Assembly: GCA_003635315.1 (NCBI GenBank)
Contig: PYJD01000041.1
Span: 62,001-126,000 of the forward strand
DNA: 64,000 nt
From: Candidatus Poribacteria bacterium
GTDB taxonomy: Bacteria; Poribacteria; WGA-4E; WGA-3G
Direction of reading: 5' to 3'
In this document: piece by piece, positions 1-7,896 of the stretch
Layout: each line of letters begins with the position of its first letter
Position numbering within the stretch: position 1 is the stretch's first letter
Made by a program: the position numbers and the translations under genes
Notes under the pieces: generated by a model
What the model was told of the DNA's origin: nothing
The model's input: the letters and a program-made list of their open reading frames with translations, nothing else
Database searches by the model: none

Positions 1-174
1 ATTATATGTTTTTGGAATACCAAACTCATCAGCAACTGCTTGGGATGATTCTTTACTCCTATTGCATACTCCAATAATTTCCACACCATCAATTGCTTGT
101 AAACCGGGTATGTGGCGCGATTTAGTGTTTCTACCTGCTCCTATGATTCCAACTCTAATGGGTTCTGTTATCAC
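1..174 (-). CDS. Gfo/Idh/MocA-family oxidoreductase, N-terminal part (gene runs off the left edge)
   Basis: Only the first 58 codons are in the window, read leftward from a GTG at 174-172. The start is set by an AAGGAG ribosome site about seven bases upstream. The visible residues read as a Rossmann NAD(P)-binding fold: a beta strand followed by GIIGAGRNT, then HIPGL and EIIGVCNRS, the usual opening of Gfo/Idh/MocA dehydrogenases. These enzymes oxidise or reduce sugar-like substrates using NAD(P). The substrate cannot be told because the C-terminal substrate-binding domain lies outside. The gene diverges from coaE across a 219-base gap. Confidence 0.8.
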   Translation of the reverse strand, partial: MITEPIRVGIIGAGRNTKSRHIPGLQAIDGVEIIGVCNRSKESSQAVADEFGIPKTYN

Positions 175-323
175 TCCTGTACTCCTTTTGTGTGTACTAC
201 TACTTAGATACAATCGTAGCAGATAAGGAGCATCCTGTCAAGAATAGATTGGGTTTTTGTAGATTCATTTCAATATATATAATGTCAGATTGTTAATATC
301 ATTATTCCACTGAAACATATCAT

Positions 324-386
324 TTGACACTCTAACACCATTACAATTATTATTGAATTGATATATTCAAACTTATGAAGTATACT
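324..386 (+). promoter_or_regulatory. Two overlapping candidate promoters of coaE
   Basis: Two sigma70-like hexamer pairs lie directly upstream of coaE. TTGACA (324-329) is followed after 18 bases by TATTAT (348-353). TTGATA (358-363) is followed after exactly 17 bases by TATACT (381-386). The second would start transcription at about 393-394, on the A of the coaE ATG, giving a leaderless message. No Shine-Dalgarno site is present between this -10 box and the start codon. Predicted from spacing and consensus only. Confidence 0.5.
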
Positions 387-393
387 CAATTGT

Positions 394-1074
394 ATGAAAT
401 CCAAATACGATAAAGAAAATGGTATCATTATAGGAATCACTGGTGGAATTGCTTGTGGCAAGACAACTGTCTCAAAATTACTTGCCAAGAAAGGAGCAAT
501 ACCTATCAATGCTGATGAGATTGGACATCAACTTTTATTAGCTGATAGTCCTGTTTTAGATCAGCTTACTGATACCTTTGGGTTTGAAATTCTTGAGGAG
601 TCTGGAGATGTTAGTAGAGAGAAATTGGGATCCATTGTTTTTAAGGATGATAAAGCACGTAAGAAATTAAATAACATACTTCATCCAATAATAATTGAAA
701 GATCACGTACAGAAGCAAGAAAACTGGTTTCTAATAATCCAGAATGCGTGGTTTTATTGGATGCACCACTACTGATTGAAGCTGGTGCATACGATTCTGT
801 TGATCTAATTATCGTTGTATATGCTTCACAGGAAATACAATTAGAGAGAATCATTGGGAGAAGTCATTTATTAGATAAACCTTTTAATCGAGAAGAAGCA
901 CAAGCCAGGATTGATTCACAAATGCCTGTGTCAGAAAAACTTAAATATGCTGATATTGTGATAGAGAATGAAGGAAATCTAACTGAACTTAAGGATCAGG
1001 TTGATGATCTGTGGGAGCAGATACAGACAAGTCTAAAGAATCCTGCAGGAGTAGATTCACTGCGTTTGCTTTGA
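394..1074 (+). CDS. coaE: Dephospho-CoA kinase
   Basis: Catalyses the last step of coenzyme A synthesis, ATP-dependent 3'-phosphorylation of dephospho-CoA in the cytoplasm. The P-loop GGIACGKT lies at residues 17-24. The downstream stretches NADEIGHQLL, LNNILHPIII and VVLLDAPLLIEAG follow the CoaE family order (CoA domain, HP motif, core strand). At 226 residues it is slightly longer than the usual ~200. The extra C-terminal ~25 residues lie over the 3' end of modC on the other strand (86-base convergent overlap). There is no Shine-Dalgarno site before the ATG, and the best -10 box ends seven bases upstream, so a leaderless message is possible. Family assignment is firm. Confidence 0.93.
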   Translation: MKSKYDKENGIIIGITGGIACGKTTVSKLLAKKGAIPINADEIGHQLLLADSPVLDQLTDTFGFEILEESGDVSREKLGSIVFKDDKARKKLNNILHPIIIERSRTEARKLVSNNPECVVLLDAPLLIEAGAYDSVDLIIVVYASQEIQLERIIGRSHLLDKPFNREEAQARIDSQMPVSEKLKYADIVIENEGNLTELKDQVDDLWEQIQTSLKNPAGVDSLRLL

Positions 1075-2128
1075 TAACACAATATACATCGGTGTTTTGA
1101 GATAAATTTAGTTGTTCTTTTGCACTATGTGTAATTTTTACTGATAGATGAAAACCTTCTACAATAATAGACAATATTGTCTTATCGCCAATTTTCTCTA
1201 TTTTGTCTATACACCCTTTTAATGAATTACGTGCACTTATCGGTAGATTGGGTTCAAGTGAAATTATAATATCTTCAGCACGAATTCCAATTGGAATAGA
1301 ATCCCCTGTATTCCTATCAATATAAGGTATTATAAGAGTTTGTTTACCAATTTCTAATTCAGTTATTCCTTTCTCTTTATCAACTTTCGACACAGGTAAT
1401 GTGAAGACATTTTCCACACCTGTCATATTTGCAATTGGCATTGCAGATGGAGAAGTAAGCAGTTGATGGGGATCTCCATGTGCTGTTATTTTTCCATCAG
1501 ATAAAATATATGCTTCATCAGCAAGTGCCATTGCTTCTGATATCGTATGCGTGACATACAAGATTTGTATCTCAAACCTTTCTTTTATATGATGCAAATA
1601 AGGTATGATTCTGTTTTTCAGTCCTGAGTCAAGTGAAGCAAGGGGTTCATCCATAAGTAGGAGCGATGGTTCCATAGCAATGGATCGTGCTATTGCTACC
1701 CTTTGACGTTGACCCCCTGATAACTGCTTGGGGTATCGCTTTAGAAGATCTTCTATTTCAAGTATATCGATAATTTCTCTAACATCCGCATACTGCTTTT
1801 GTTTTCTTCGCGATTGTCCATATCGAATGTTTCCGGCTATATTTATATGTGGGAAAAGGTGTCCTTCCTGAAAAACATACCCAATTCTTCTCTTTTCTGG
1901 TGGTAAATTAATTTTATGTTTAGATGAATAAAGTTTTCGGTCTTGATATACAATTTCTCCCTGGTCGGGACTTAGAATCCCACTAATACAATTTAGAAGT
2001 GTCGTTTTACCACTTCCAGATGCACCTAAGAATGCAGTAACTTTTTCTTTAAGAATACAATCAATTTCGAATGAAAAACCATTGTACTGTTTTATGAATT
2101 GAAGGGTTAAATTCGTATTGTTTGACAT
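989..2128 (-). CDS. modC: Molybdate ABC transporter ATP-binding protein
   Basis: ATPase subunit powering molybdate import. Visible motifs in order are Walker A GASGSGKTT (near residue 35), Q-loop VFQEGHLFPH, signature LSGGQRQR, Walker B LLLMDEP and the H-loop VTH. A TOBE-like C-terminal region ending in a VIKANAVNLL segment is typical of ModC. I start it at the ATG at 2128 (379 residues) because homologues begin at this point. A TTG at 2173 would add 15 residues that look unlike the family. Neither start has a good ribosome site. It is the last gene of modA-modB-small ORF-modC, and its end overlaps coaE on the opposite strand. Confidence 0.9.
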   Translation of the reverse strand: MSNNTNLTLQFIKQYNGFSFEIDCILKEKVTAFLGASGSGKTTLLNCISGILSPDQGEIVYQDRKLYSSKHKINLPPEKRRIGYVFQEGHLFPHINIAGNIRYGQSRRKQKQYADVREIIDILEIEDLLKRYPKQLSGGQRQRVAIARSIAMEPSLLLMDEPLASLDSGLKNRIIPYLHHIKERFEIQILYVTHTISEAMALADEAYILSDGKITAHGDPHQLLTSPSAMPIANMTGVENVFTLPVSKVDKEKGITELEIGKQTLIIPYIDRNTGDSIPIGIRAEDIIISLEPNLPISARNSLKGCIDKIEKIGDKTILSIIVEGFHLSVKITHSAKEQLNLSQNTDVYCVIKANAVNLLLQDSLDLSVSAPTDHQPDP

Positions 2129-2209
2129 TATTTGTTGGTAAACTATTGAGATTATTTGAGGAGAATCTGTCAATACCCACTAATTCAAATGGGGTCTTAT
2201 CATTTCCAT

Positions 2210-2470
2210 TTAGAATAAGTCACTATCATAACTATCATCATATATTTCTTCACTCGTTTCCTCTTCTGAAGTATCATCATCCAACACATCACCAAGCACC
2301 AAGCCAGTCAATAGAATATCCTCAAAATCGTCATTCTCATTAACATTTTCATCAGAATCCTTTCTTTCTTTTGTAGAACGTCCGTTCTTTGTTTTTCGTT
2401 GAGATGATATAACTTTGAATAGTATGAATATAATCAATAGAATGACAAGTATAAGAATTAGTTGTGTCAT
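2210..2470 (-). CDS. Small acidic single-span membrane protein inside the mod operon
   Basis: An 86-residue protein with a strong AAGGAG ribosome site just before its ATG. Residues 4-22 form one very hydrophobic helix rich in Ile and Leu. A short basic stretch (SSQRKTKNGRSTKERK) follows, then a highly acidic tail full of Asp and Glu. The basic segment after the helix suggests the tail faces the cytoplasm. I do not recognise a family. It sits between modB and modC in the same direction, with short spacing, so it is probably co-transcribed with the transporter. A role in transporter assembly or metal handling would be a guess. The acidic low-complexity tail could also be lineage-specific filler. 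Confidence 0.65.
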   Translation of the reverse strand: MTQLILILVILLIIFILFKVISSQRKTKNGRSTKERKDSDENVNENDDFEDILLTGLVLGDVLDDDTSEEETSEEIYDDSYDSDLF

Positions 2471-2520
2471 AATTCTCCTTTAGGAGATAGGTAAATTCAT
2501 TAGAATATTAATTCTATAAA

Positions 2521-3201
2521 TTAATAGACATCATTGTGGTGATAAATATAACGTTCAGTTACCCAAATTGCAATGAAAGCAATTATTGTGGAAATTAAAA
2601 CCAATCGAAAGACAGCAATATCATTCCCTAATTGGACAGCATCAAAAATTGATAGAGCAATAGTCTGTGTTTTTCCTGGAATGTTACCAGCAACCATATA
2701 TGTAGCCCCAAACTCACCAAGAGATTTTGTAAATCCGAGAATTACACCACCCAAAATACCTTTATATGCTAAAGGAAGAGTGATTGTAAGAAACACTTTA
2801 AATGGATTCGATCCGAGTGTTCGAGCAGCATTTTCAAGTTCCATGGGAACTGAAGCAATACCTGTCATTATTCCTCTTACTAATAGTGGAAAAGATATGA
2901 TGGAGACTGCTATTACCACTGCTATAGGGGAAAATACGATATCCAGTTTTAGAGTTCTATATAATATACTTCCAATGAGTCCTTGTTTACTTAGTAGTAT
3001 TAACAGTAGATATCCAGTCACCACTGGAGGAAGTACTAAGGGAGACATGACAATCGTATTTAGCAATGTCTTACCAATAAAATCACGTCTTACCAATAGC
3101 CAACCAATAAATAGTCCGGGAGGTAACATTATAATAAGACTTAGCAGTGCGACCTTTACTGATAAAGTAAGTGCCGCGACTTCTACAGATGTAATCCGCA
3201 T
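2521..3201 (-). CDS. modB: Molybdate ABC transporter permease
   Basis: Inner-membrane channel of the molybdate importer. The 226-residue length, five to six hydrophobic segments and the EAA-type loop (ENAARTLGSNPFKVFLTITLPLA, here near residues 123-145) match ModB. Further family landmarks are SPLVLPPVVTGY and KSLGEFGATYMVAGNIPGKTQT near residue 165. It lies 28 bases downstream of modA and points the same way. The closest alternatives are sulfate or tungstate permeases of the same superfamily. The ModA-like partner favours molybdate, but tungstate cannot be excluded from sequence alone. Confidence 0.92.
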   Translation of the reverse strand: MRITSVEVAALTLSVKVALLSLIIMLPPGLFIGWLLVRRDFIGKTLLNTIVMSPLVLPPVVTGYLLLILLSKQGLIGSILYRTLKLDIVFSPIAVVIAVSIISFPLLVRGIMTGIASVPMELENAARTLGSNPFKVFLTITLPLAYKGILGGVILGFTKSLGEFGATYMVAGNIPGKTQTIALSIFDAVQLGNDIAVFRLVLISTIIAFIAIWVTERYIYHHNDVY

Positions 3202-3229
3202 TCTTTATACGTATGTGAGTTTATGGTAG

Positions 3230-4009
3230 CTACTTAGAAGTTAGAGTGGTAAAACCGTAACGATCAAATATATCCGATGCATCTTTCGATCTTAAGTATG
3301 AAATAAATACTTCTGCCAATTGTTTGTGTGTTGTATTCCTGATTACAGCAGCAGGATATCTAATTTTAGAATGGGTTTCGGGTGGTATGTCAAGTATAAC
3401 CTTTATGTTATTACTTATTACAACATCCGTTTGATATACTATCCCTAAATCTACGTTTCTTGATGCAACAAACGCAAGTGTTGATCGCACATTATTTCCA
3501 AATATAAGCTTAGAGTGTATCTTATCCCATAAATTCTGTTGAGTGAACGCCTCTTTTGTATATGTACCTGCAGGAACTATTCCAGGTTGTCCAATTGCAA
3601 TTTTTGTGATTTTTCGGTCTGTAAGATCATTCAAATTATTAATCAATAATATACTATCCTTATGTGAAACAACTACGAGCTTATTTGTAAGCAAGTCCTG
3701 CCGGGTAGTCGTTTCAATTAACCCCTCTTGCTGTAGTTCGTATATCTGATGGGAACTTGCAGAAATGTATATATCAACAGATGCACCTTTCTCAATTTGT
3801 CTTTGTAAGGTTGTTGAAGCACCAAAACTGTAATAGATTTTTACTTTGTGCTTATCGGTGAAACCAGCACCAATTTCAGTTAAGGCATCCTTCAAACTAA
3901 CGGCTGCAAAAACAGATAGTTCGTCTTGTTTATTGGATACACAACCCAAAAATAGAATGGTACATATAAAGAATCCAATTAAAATGATAGGGACAATACA
4001 TCGATACAT
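3230..4009 (-). CDS. modA: Molybdate-binding lipoprotein
   Basis: Periplasmic substrate-binding component that captures molybdate and delivers it to ModB. The N-terminus has a hydrophobic signal segment ending in the lipobox LFLGC, so the mature protein is probably lipid-anchored at the Cys near residue 22. The mature part opens LSVFAAVSLKDALTEIG and continues with YYSFGASTTLQRQIEKGASVDIYISAS, the classical ModA binding-site strands. GQPGIVPAGTYTKEAF and GIVYQTDVV complete the fold. It is the first gene of the mod operon, read from a consensus promoter about 30 bases upstream. Confidence 0.92.
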   Translation of the reverse strand: MYRCIVPIILIGFFICTILFLGCVSNKQDELSVFAAVSLKDALTEIGAGFTDKHKVKIYYSFGASTTLQRQIEKGASVDIYISASSHQIYELQQEGLIETTTRQDLLTNKLVVVSHKDSILLINNLNDLTDRKITKIAIGQPGIVPAGTYTKEAFTQQNLWDKIHSKLIFGNNVRSTLAFVASRNVDLGIVYQTDVVISNNIKVILDIPPETHSKIRYPAAVIRNTTHKQLAEVFISYLRSKDASDIFDRYGFTTLTSK

Positions 4010-4040
4010 CAGATCTCATTGACCAGTGTTAATACTGAGA

Positions 4041-4069
4041 AGTTTATCAAATTCTATCGGGCATGTCAA
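4041..4069 (-). promoter_or_regulatory. Promoter of the modA-modB-modC operon
   Basis: On the minus strand TTGACA (4069-4064) is separated by exactly 17 bases from TAAACT (4046-4041). Transcription would begin near 4034, giving a leader of about 25 bases before the modA ATG. The leader is too short for a molybdenum-cofactor riboswitch, and no such fold or obvious ModE-type palindrome is visible. Confidence 0.6.
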
Positions 4070-4386
4070 GGAAGGACTTTGACAACAACACGGCTTCCTA
4101 ATTCACCTGAAAATAATAGTCGTTTAAAGTGAAACATAGCAGAGATAGTGAAAAACACATTATATCTGTTCTTAATCAAAGATAAAGATAAAATACTGAA
4201 AACTAAATGAACCTGCTATAATCACCAAAAATATGAAGATTAATGATATAAATGTAACCTTTATCTATTTATTGCATTCTTCATATAATATCTAAAGTGT
4301 AGAAGTCTAAGTTTATTTATAATTAGTGGTAATTTCAACCTAATCATGTCATTATAATATACAAAAAATTGAATTAGGAGAGCCAA
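4070..4386. other. Intergenic region between divergent modA and mrp
   Basis: About 300 bases of very AT-rich sequence. Apart from the modA promoter at its left edge and a TAATTAGGAGA ribosome site just before the mrp TTG start, I see no ORF, repeat or clear hairpin. A TATAAT-like hexamer lies near 4350 but lacks a convincing -35 partner. Confidence 0.5.
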
Positions 4387-5334
4387 TTGAAGTTTTTTAA
4401 GAAAGGTGAAGATCCTAAAAAACAGGAAAATACACCATCAAAACCACATCCTGAGCTACAGGTTATTAGTGGATCAGAAATTTCTGGTGGTAAAACCCCG
4501 CAGCCCGGTGTGCAGTCACAACAACAACCCCAACAAAATATTGTACTCCCTAATATTAAATATAAAATCGCTATTGCGAGTGGAAAGGGTGGAGTTGGTA
4601 AATCTACTGTTGCAACAAATTTAGCGATTTCTCTGGCACAAAATGGTTTCAATGTTGGGTTGATGGATGCTGATGCATACGGTCCAAGTATACCGACGAT
4701 GATGGGTATACAAGAAAAACCTGTTACCAGTCCAGAACGGAAACTTATTCCGCTCATTAGACATGATATTAGATTGATGTCTATTGGGTTTATGGTACCT
4801 GAAGAGCAGGCAATGATTTGGCGAGGTCCTATGTTACATAGTGCTATACGTCAATTTTTAAGTGATGTGGAGTGGGGTGAATTGGATTATCTCATAATTG
4901 ATTTACCCCCTGGAACAGGTGATGTCGCACTAACCCTAACCCAAGCACTTCCTTTGACAGGGGCAGTCATCGTTACTACGCCTCAAGATGTTGCTTTGGC
5001 AGATGTCCGTCGTGGTGTAGCAATGTTTGAAAGACTTGGCGTGCCAATTCTTGGTGTGATTGAAAATATGAGCTATTTTCTTTGTCCACATTGTAATGAG
5101 AAAACAGAGATATTTAGAGCAGATGGTGGGAAAAAGACAAGTGAGAGACTTGGCGTAGCATTCTTAGGGGATATACCTCTTGATGCAGAAGTCTGCACAG
5201 CTGGAGATTTAGGTGTTCCGATTGTTGCTGGACAACCCGATTCACCACAATCAAGTGCTTTTGGATCTGTTGTATCTGAACTGGAAAATGTCCTTATTGA
5301 GAGTGATGATGATGACGAACTGACTATATTATAG
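4387..5334 (+). CDS. mrp: Mrp/ApbC-type iron-sulfur cluster carrier ATPase
   Basis: A P-loop ATPase of the Mrp/NBP35 group that binds and hands over Fe-S clusters in the cytoplasm. The deviant Walker A GKGGVGKST lies at residues 66-74 and is followed by MDADAYGPS and IIDLPPGTGD. The cluster-binding CPHC pair follows ENMSYFL near residue 235. The start is a TTG at 4387, chosen because TAGGAGA lies at the right distance upstream and no ATG fits. Unlike many Mrp proteins, it has no N-terminal DUF59 domain. In its place is a Gln/Pro-rich linker (residues ~10-55). It stands alone between mod and a leftward gene. Confidence 0.9.
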   Translation: MKFFKKGEDPKKQENTPSKPHPELQVISGSEISGGKTPQPGVQSQQQPQQNIVLPNIKYKIAIASGKGGVGKSTVATNLAISLAQNGFNVGLMDADAYGPSIPTMMGIQEKPVTSPERKLIPLIRHDIRLMSIGFMVPEEQAMIWRGPMLHSAIRQFLSDVEWGELDYLIIDLPPGTGDVALTLTQALPLTGAVIVTTPQDVALADVRRGVAMFERLGVPILGVIENMSYFLCPHCNEKTEIFRADGGKKTSERLGVAFLGDIPLDAEVCTAGDLGVPIVAGQPDSPQSSAFGSVVSELENVLIESDDDDELTIL

Positions 5335-5382
5335 TGATTCTTGTACTGACATTGTATAAGGATTTTTCGAGATCACAGGAAA

Positions 5383-5853
5383 TTACAGTTCCAGACCCAA
5401 TGATTCAGCAATTAATTGGATTGAAACCTCTACCTGGTCTTTTCTAACTGATCTATTTTGAATAGGTGGATTTCCAAGGTTCTGGTTTAATGTCTCAATT
5501 GGAGATAATTCAAAATGTTCCATGCCTACAAGCATACCTTCCAGATAACCATGAGCTGGAAATTCTAACTCTCTGGTTCCGTCTCTCATTCGATAGAACA
5601 TTATATCATCTTGATATTCTTTTTTATATAAATCTGGATAACCTTCATACCTATCAAGTTTTTCTTCGTCTTCTGTCGTAATTTCCCACAATCCACCTAT
5701 AACTGACTTTCCTTCAACGGGTATAATATCAGCATAGTATCGAAATGTCAGTTGATATCCTTCCAGCGTATATACACCTAAATCTTTAGCATCCTTACAT
5801 CGCCATTTCATGTGTTTCTTATTTAGATTTGAACCGTATGCAAAATATCTCAT
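5383..5853 (-). CDS. Gamma-glutamylcyclotransferase-like (AIG2/GGCT) protein
   Basis: A 156-residue protein of the GGCT fold. The diagnostic substrate-binding YGSNL sits at residues 6-10. The acidic residue expected to be catalytic, Glu70, lies in KLDRYEGYP, as in the family. Known members cyclise gamma-glutamyl or epsilon-(gamma-glutamyl)lysine peptides to 5-oxoproline. Which substrate is used here cannot be told. A GGAGA ribosome site precedes the ATG. It is followed on the same strand by nothing of obvious related function, and it converges on mrp. Confidence 0.82.
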   Translation of the reverse strand: MRYFAYGSNLNKKHMKWRCKDAKDLGVYTLEGYQLTFRYYADIIPVEGKSVIGGLWEITTEDEEKLDRYEGYPDLYKKEYQDDIMFYRMRDGTRELEFPAHGYLEGMLVGMEHFELSPIETLNQNLGNPPIQNRSVRKDQVEVSIQLIAESLGLEL

Positions 5854-5926
5854 AGTATTATTCTCCGGTTCAAGAAGTACGAACTGTTTTAGTTAATCAA
5901 TTGAGATAGTTTATGATAGAATCCAG

Positions 5927-6559
5927 TTATTCCAATTCTGTGGGACTATGGGATATAGTATCATCTTTCTTTGTTTTATATCCATAAATTTCAATTTCAC
6001 CTATCCTTGCATTATTATATCTTCGATTAAACATTCTTGATCCCGCTGCCCCAAAAGCTAAGTTCCCAAACCCCTGTCTTGAGAATTCAGCTTTCTGCTT
6101 TCTTGCTACAGCTCCATCATCAGTTGTATCAGTGATAACGATTCTCAGTTTATCTGTTGGATGTGAATACAAAATAGGAATCTCAAGTGGATATGATTTT
6201 ACAGTCTTAAGTTCTTTAAGTAGCTGCCAATCTGTCTTAGAATGTATTGTCCCACCTTTATCTGCAAATATGACCAATTTCTTTAGATTATCGGAATGTA
6301 TAACTATTTTTCGTATTACCTTTTTTTCTGGTAGTGTGATGATGATTTCAGGAGATGCAAACCGACCACTTGAATTCATTGGTAATTTCGCTTCCCCAAT
6401 TGTTTCAATATTACCGTCAATGGCTAATGGACTATTTGACCTTACACCATCCATAAGCGCATAGTTTTCACTCCACTCTTGTTGAGTAAATAGGACACAT
6501 CCAGTAAGAGATAATAAAATTATCACTACAAACATCAAAACTAACTTTTGATAATTCAT
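5927..6559 (-). CDS. Predicted lipoprotein with a discoidin-like beta domain
   Basis: A 210-residue exported protein. The first ~20 residues are a signal segment ending LSLTGC, a good lipobox. The remainder is rich in beta-forming segments. Phrases such as PLAIDGNIETIGEA, ITLPEKKVIRKIVIHSDNLKKLVIFAD and ARIGEIEIYG recall carbohydrate- or surface-binding F5/8 type C (discoidin) domains. In that fold the DGN..T start and the closing EIEIYG strand are characteristic. The similarity is my reading of the pattern, not a search result. An AGGAG ribosome site supports the start. It probably follows or stands apart from the GGCT-like gene on the same strand. Confidence 0.6.
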   Translation of the reverse strand: MNYQKLVLMFVVIILLSLTGCVLFTQQEWSENYALMDGVRSNSPLAIDGNIETIGEAKLPMNSSGRFASPEIIITLPEKKVIRKIVIHSDNLKKLVIFADKGGTIHSKTDWQLLKELKTVKSYPLEIPILYSHPTDKLRIVITDTTDDGAVARKQKAEFSRQGFGNLAFGAAGSRMFNRRYNNARIGEIEIYGYKTKKDDTISHSPTELE

Positions 6560-6962
6560 TGTAGTCTCCTGAAGCTGATAATTGGAAGTTAATATTTAGT
6601 ATAGAAATCTAACTAAACTATCTATAGCCAGAATCAAATCCGACGACTCCGCTATTTATAGGAATAGTAGTATCATAGAAAAACTATATTTGGATGGAAC
6701 ATCCTGTTGAGAATAGATATGATTATTTCAATATACTATTTATATTAAAACAATATATCATACAACTATAGTATAACATAGACTTAAGGCACATTCAAGG
6801 TATTGATAAGATAGCATAATCGATTCCAAATGTCTGGTTTATCAAAACAATTTTTCATATTTTATTCTATTTATAAATTATGCTCTCTTTGTAAAATGAA
6901 ATGTGAATTGCAACCATAGTATATTTGATTAGTAGAATAGTATGATCTAATTCACAAATTGA
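6560..6962. other. AT-rich intergenic region
   Basis: Upstream of two divergent genes. No ORF of significance. A short stretch at about 6698-6735 (CATCCTGT..AGAATAGAT followed by TTTCAATATA) resembles one at about 229-278, upstream of coaE, hinting at a short dispersed motif. Otherwise I see only A/T runs until the promoter at 6963. Confidence 0.4.
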
Positions 6963-6991
6963 TTGACATAAATATAATTTGAAACTACAAT
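6963..6991 (+). promoter_or_regulatory. Promoter of the amidohydrolase gene
   Basis: TTGACA (6963-6968), a 17-base spacer and TACAAT (6986-6991). Transcription should begin near 6998. A GGAGG ribosome site lies 7 bases before the ATG at 7021, so the leader is about 23 bases. Confidence 0.65.
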
Positions 6992-7020
6992 AGGGTTATT
7001 TCCAAGATTGGAGGTGGGTT

Positions 7021-7872
7021 ATGGACAATTTCCCGATTGTTGATACACATGTTCATCTTTGGCATCCAAAACAGCTAAGATATCCTTGGCTAAAGGATGT
7101 TCCTGACCTAAATAAACCATTCTTATTACAGGACTACTCAGATGCACATCAGGGTTTGAAGATTGAATCCATCGTCTTTGTTCAATGTGATACGCATCCT
7201 GATGATGGTTTTAAGGAAACCACTTGGGTTACATCACTTGCAATTGTTGAATCTCGAATTAAAGGAATTGTCGCATGGGCACCACTTGAAGAAGGTAGGC
7301 AGGTAGCACCATTCGTCGAAAAATTAGCAGAAGAGTCTCTTGTAAAAGGGATACGACGTCTTATCCAAACCGAAGATATAGATTTCTGTATACAGCCTAA
7401 CTTTGTAAATGGCGTGAAGACGCTCTCAAGATTCAATCTAAGCTTTGATCTATGTATCTTTCACCCACAACTTGCCAATACAATTAGTCTTGTTGAACAG
7501 TGTCCAAATGTGCAGTTTATTTTAGATCATATTGGGAAACCGGATATAAAAAACCAACTATTTGATCCTTGGAAACAGGAAATTACAACATTGGCATCCT
7601 TTGAAAATGTCTACTGTAAAATATCTGGATTAGTGACAGAAGCTGACCATAATTCATGGAATCCTGCAGACTTAAAACCTTATATTGATCATGTGATAGA
7701 AGCATTCAGTTTTGATCGTGTCATTTATGGGAGTGATTGGCCTGTGTCCACACTGGCTTCAGATTATCCACGATGGGTTCACACCCTAAAAGATGCAGTT
7801 GCTGGTTGTTCTACAGATGAATTGAATAAATTATTTCATGATAATGCGAAGACGTTTTACAGACTAACATAG
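7021..7872 (+). CDS. Amidohydrolase-2 family TIM-barrel metal hydrolase (fuconolactonase-like)
   Basis: A 283-residue cytoplasmic hydrolase. The metal-binding HxH (His10, His12 in VDTHVHLWHP) is followed by QCDTHPDD, KGIRRLIQ, FILDHIGKPDI and VIYGSDWPVS, the order seen in the COG3618 group of lactonases and decarboxylases. Some characterised relatives open L-fucono- or L-rhamnono-lactones, so sugar-acid metabolism is plausible but not shown. It has a strong promoter and a GGAGG ribosome site and appears monocistronic. It converges on the malate synthase gene with 24 bases between stops. Confidence 0.85.
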   Translation: MDNFPIVDTHVHLWHPKQLRYPWLKDVPDLNKPFLLQDYSDAHQGLKIESIVFVQCDTHPDDGFKETTWVTSLAIVESRIKGIVAWAPLEEGRQVAPFVEKLAEESLVKGIRRLIQTEDIDFCIQPNFVNGVKTLSRFNLSFDLCIFHPQLANTISLVEQCPNVQFILDHIGKPDIKNQLFDPWKQEITTLASFENVYCKISGLVTEADHNSWNPADLKPYIDHVIEAFSFDRVIYGSDWPVSTLASDYPRWVHTLKDAVAGCSTDELNKLFHDNAKTFYRLT

Positions 7873-7896
7873 TGGTATGTGTAGGTATGAAAATAT

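Noticed and set aside
4010-4040. Molybdenum-cofactor riboswitch upstream of modA
   Set aside because: The leader from the predicted promoter is only about 25 bases, far too short, and shows no such fold.
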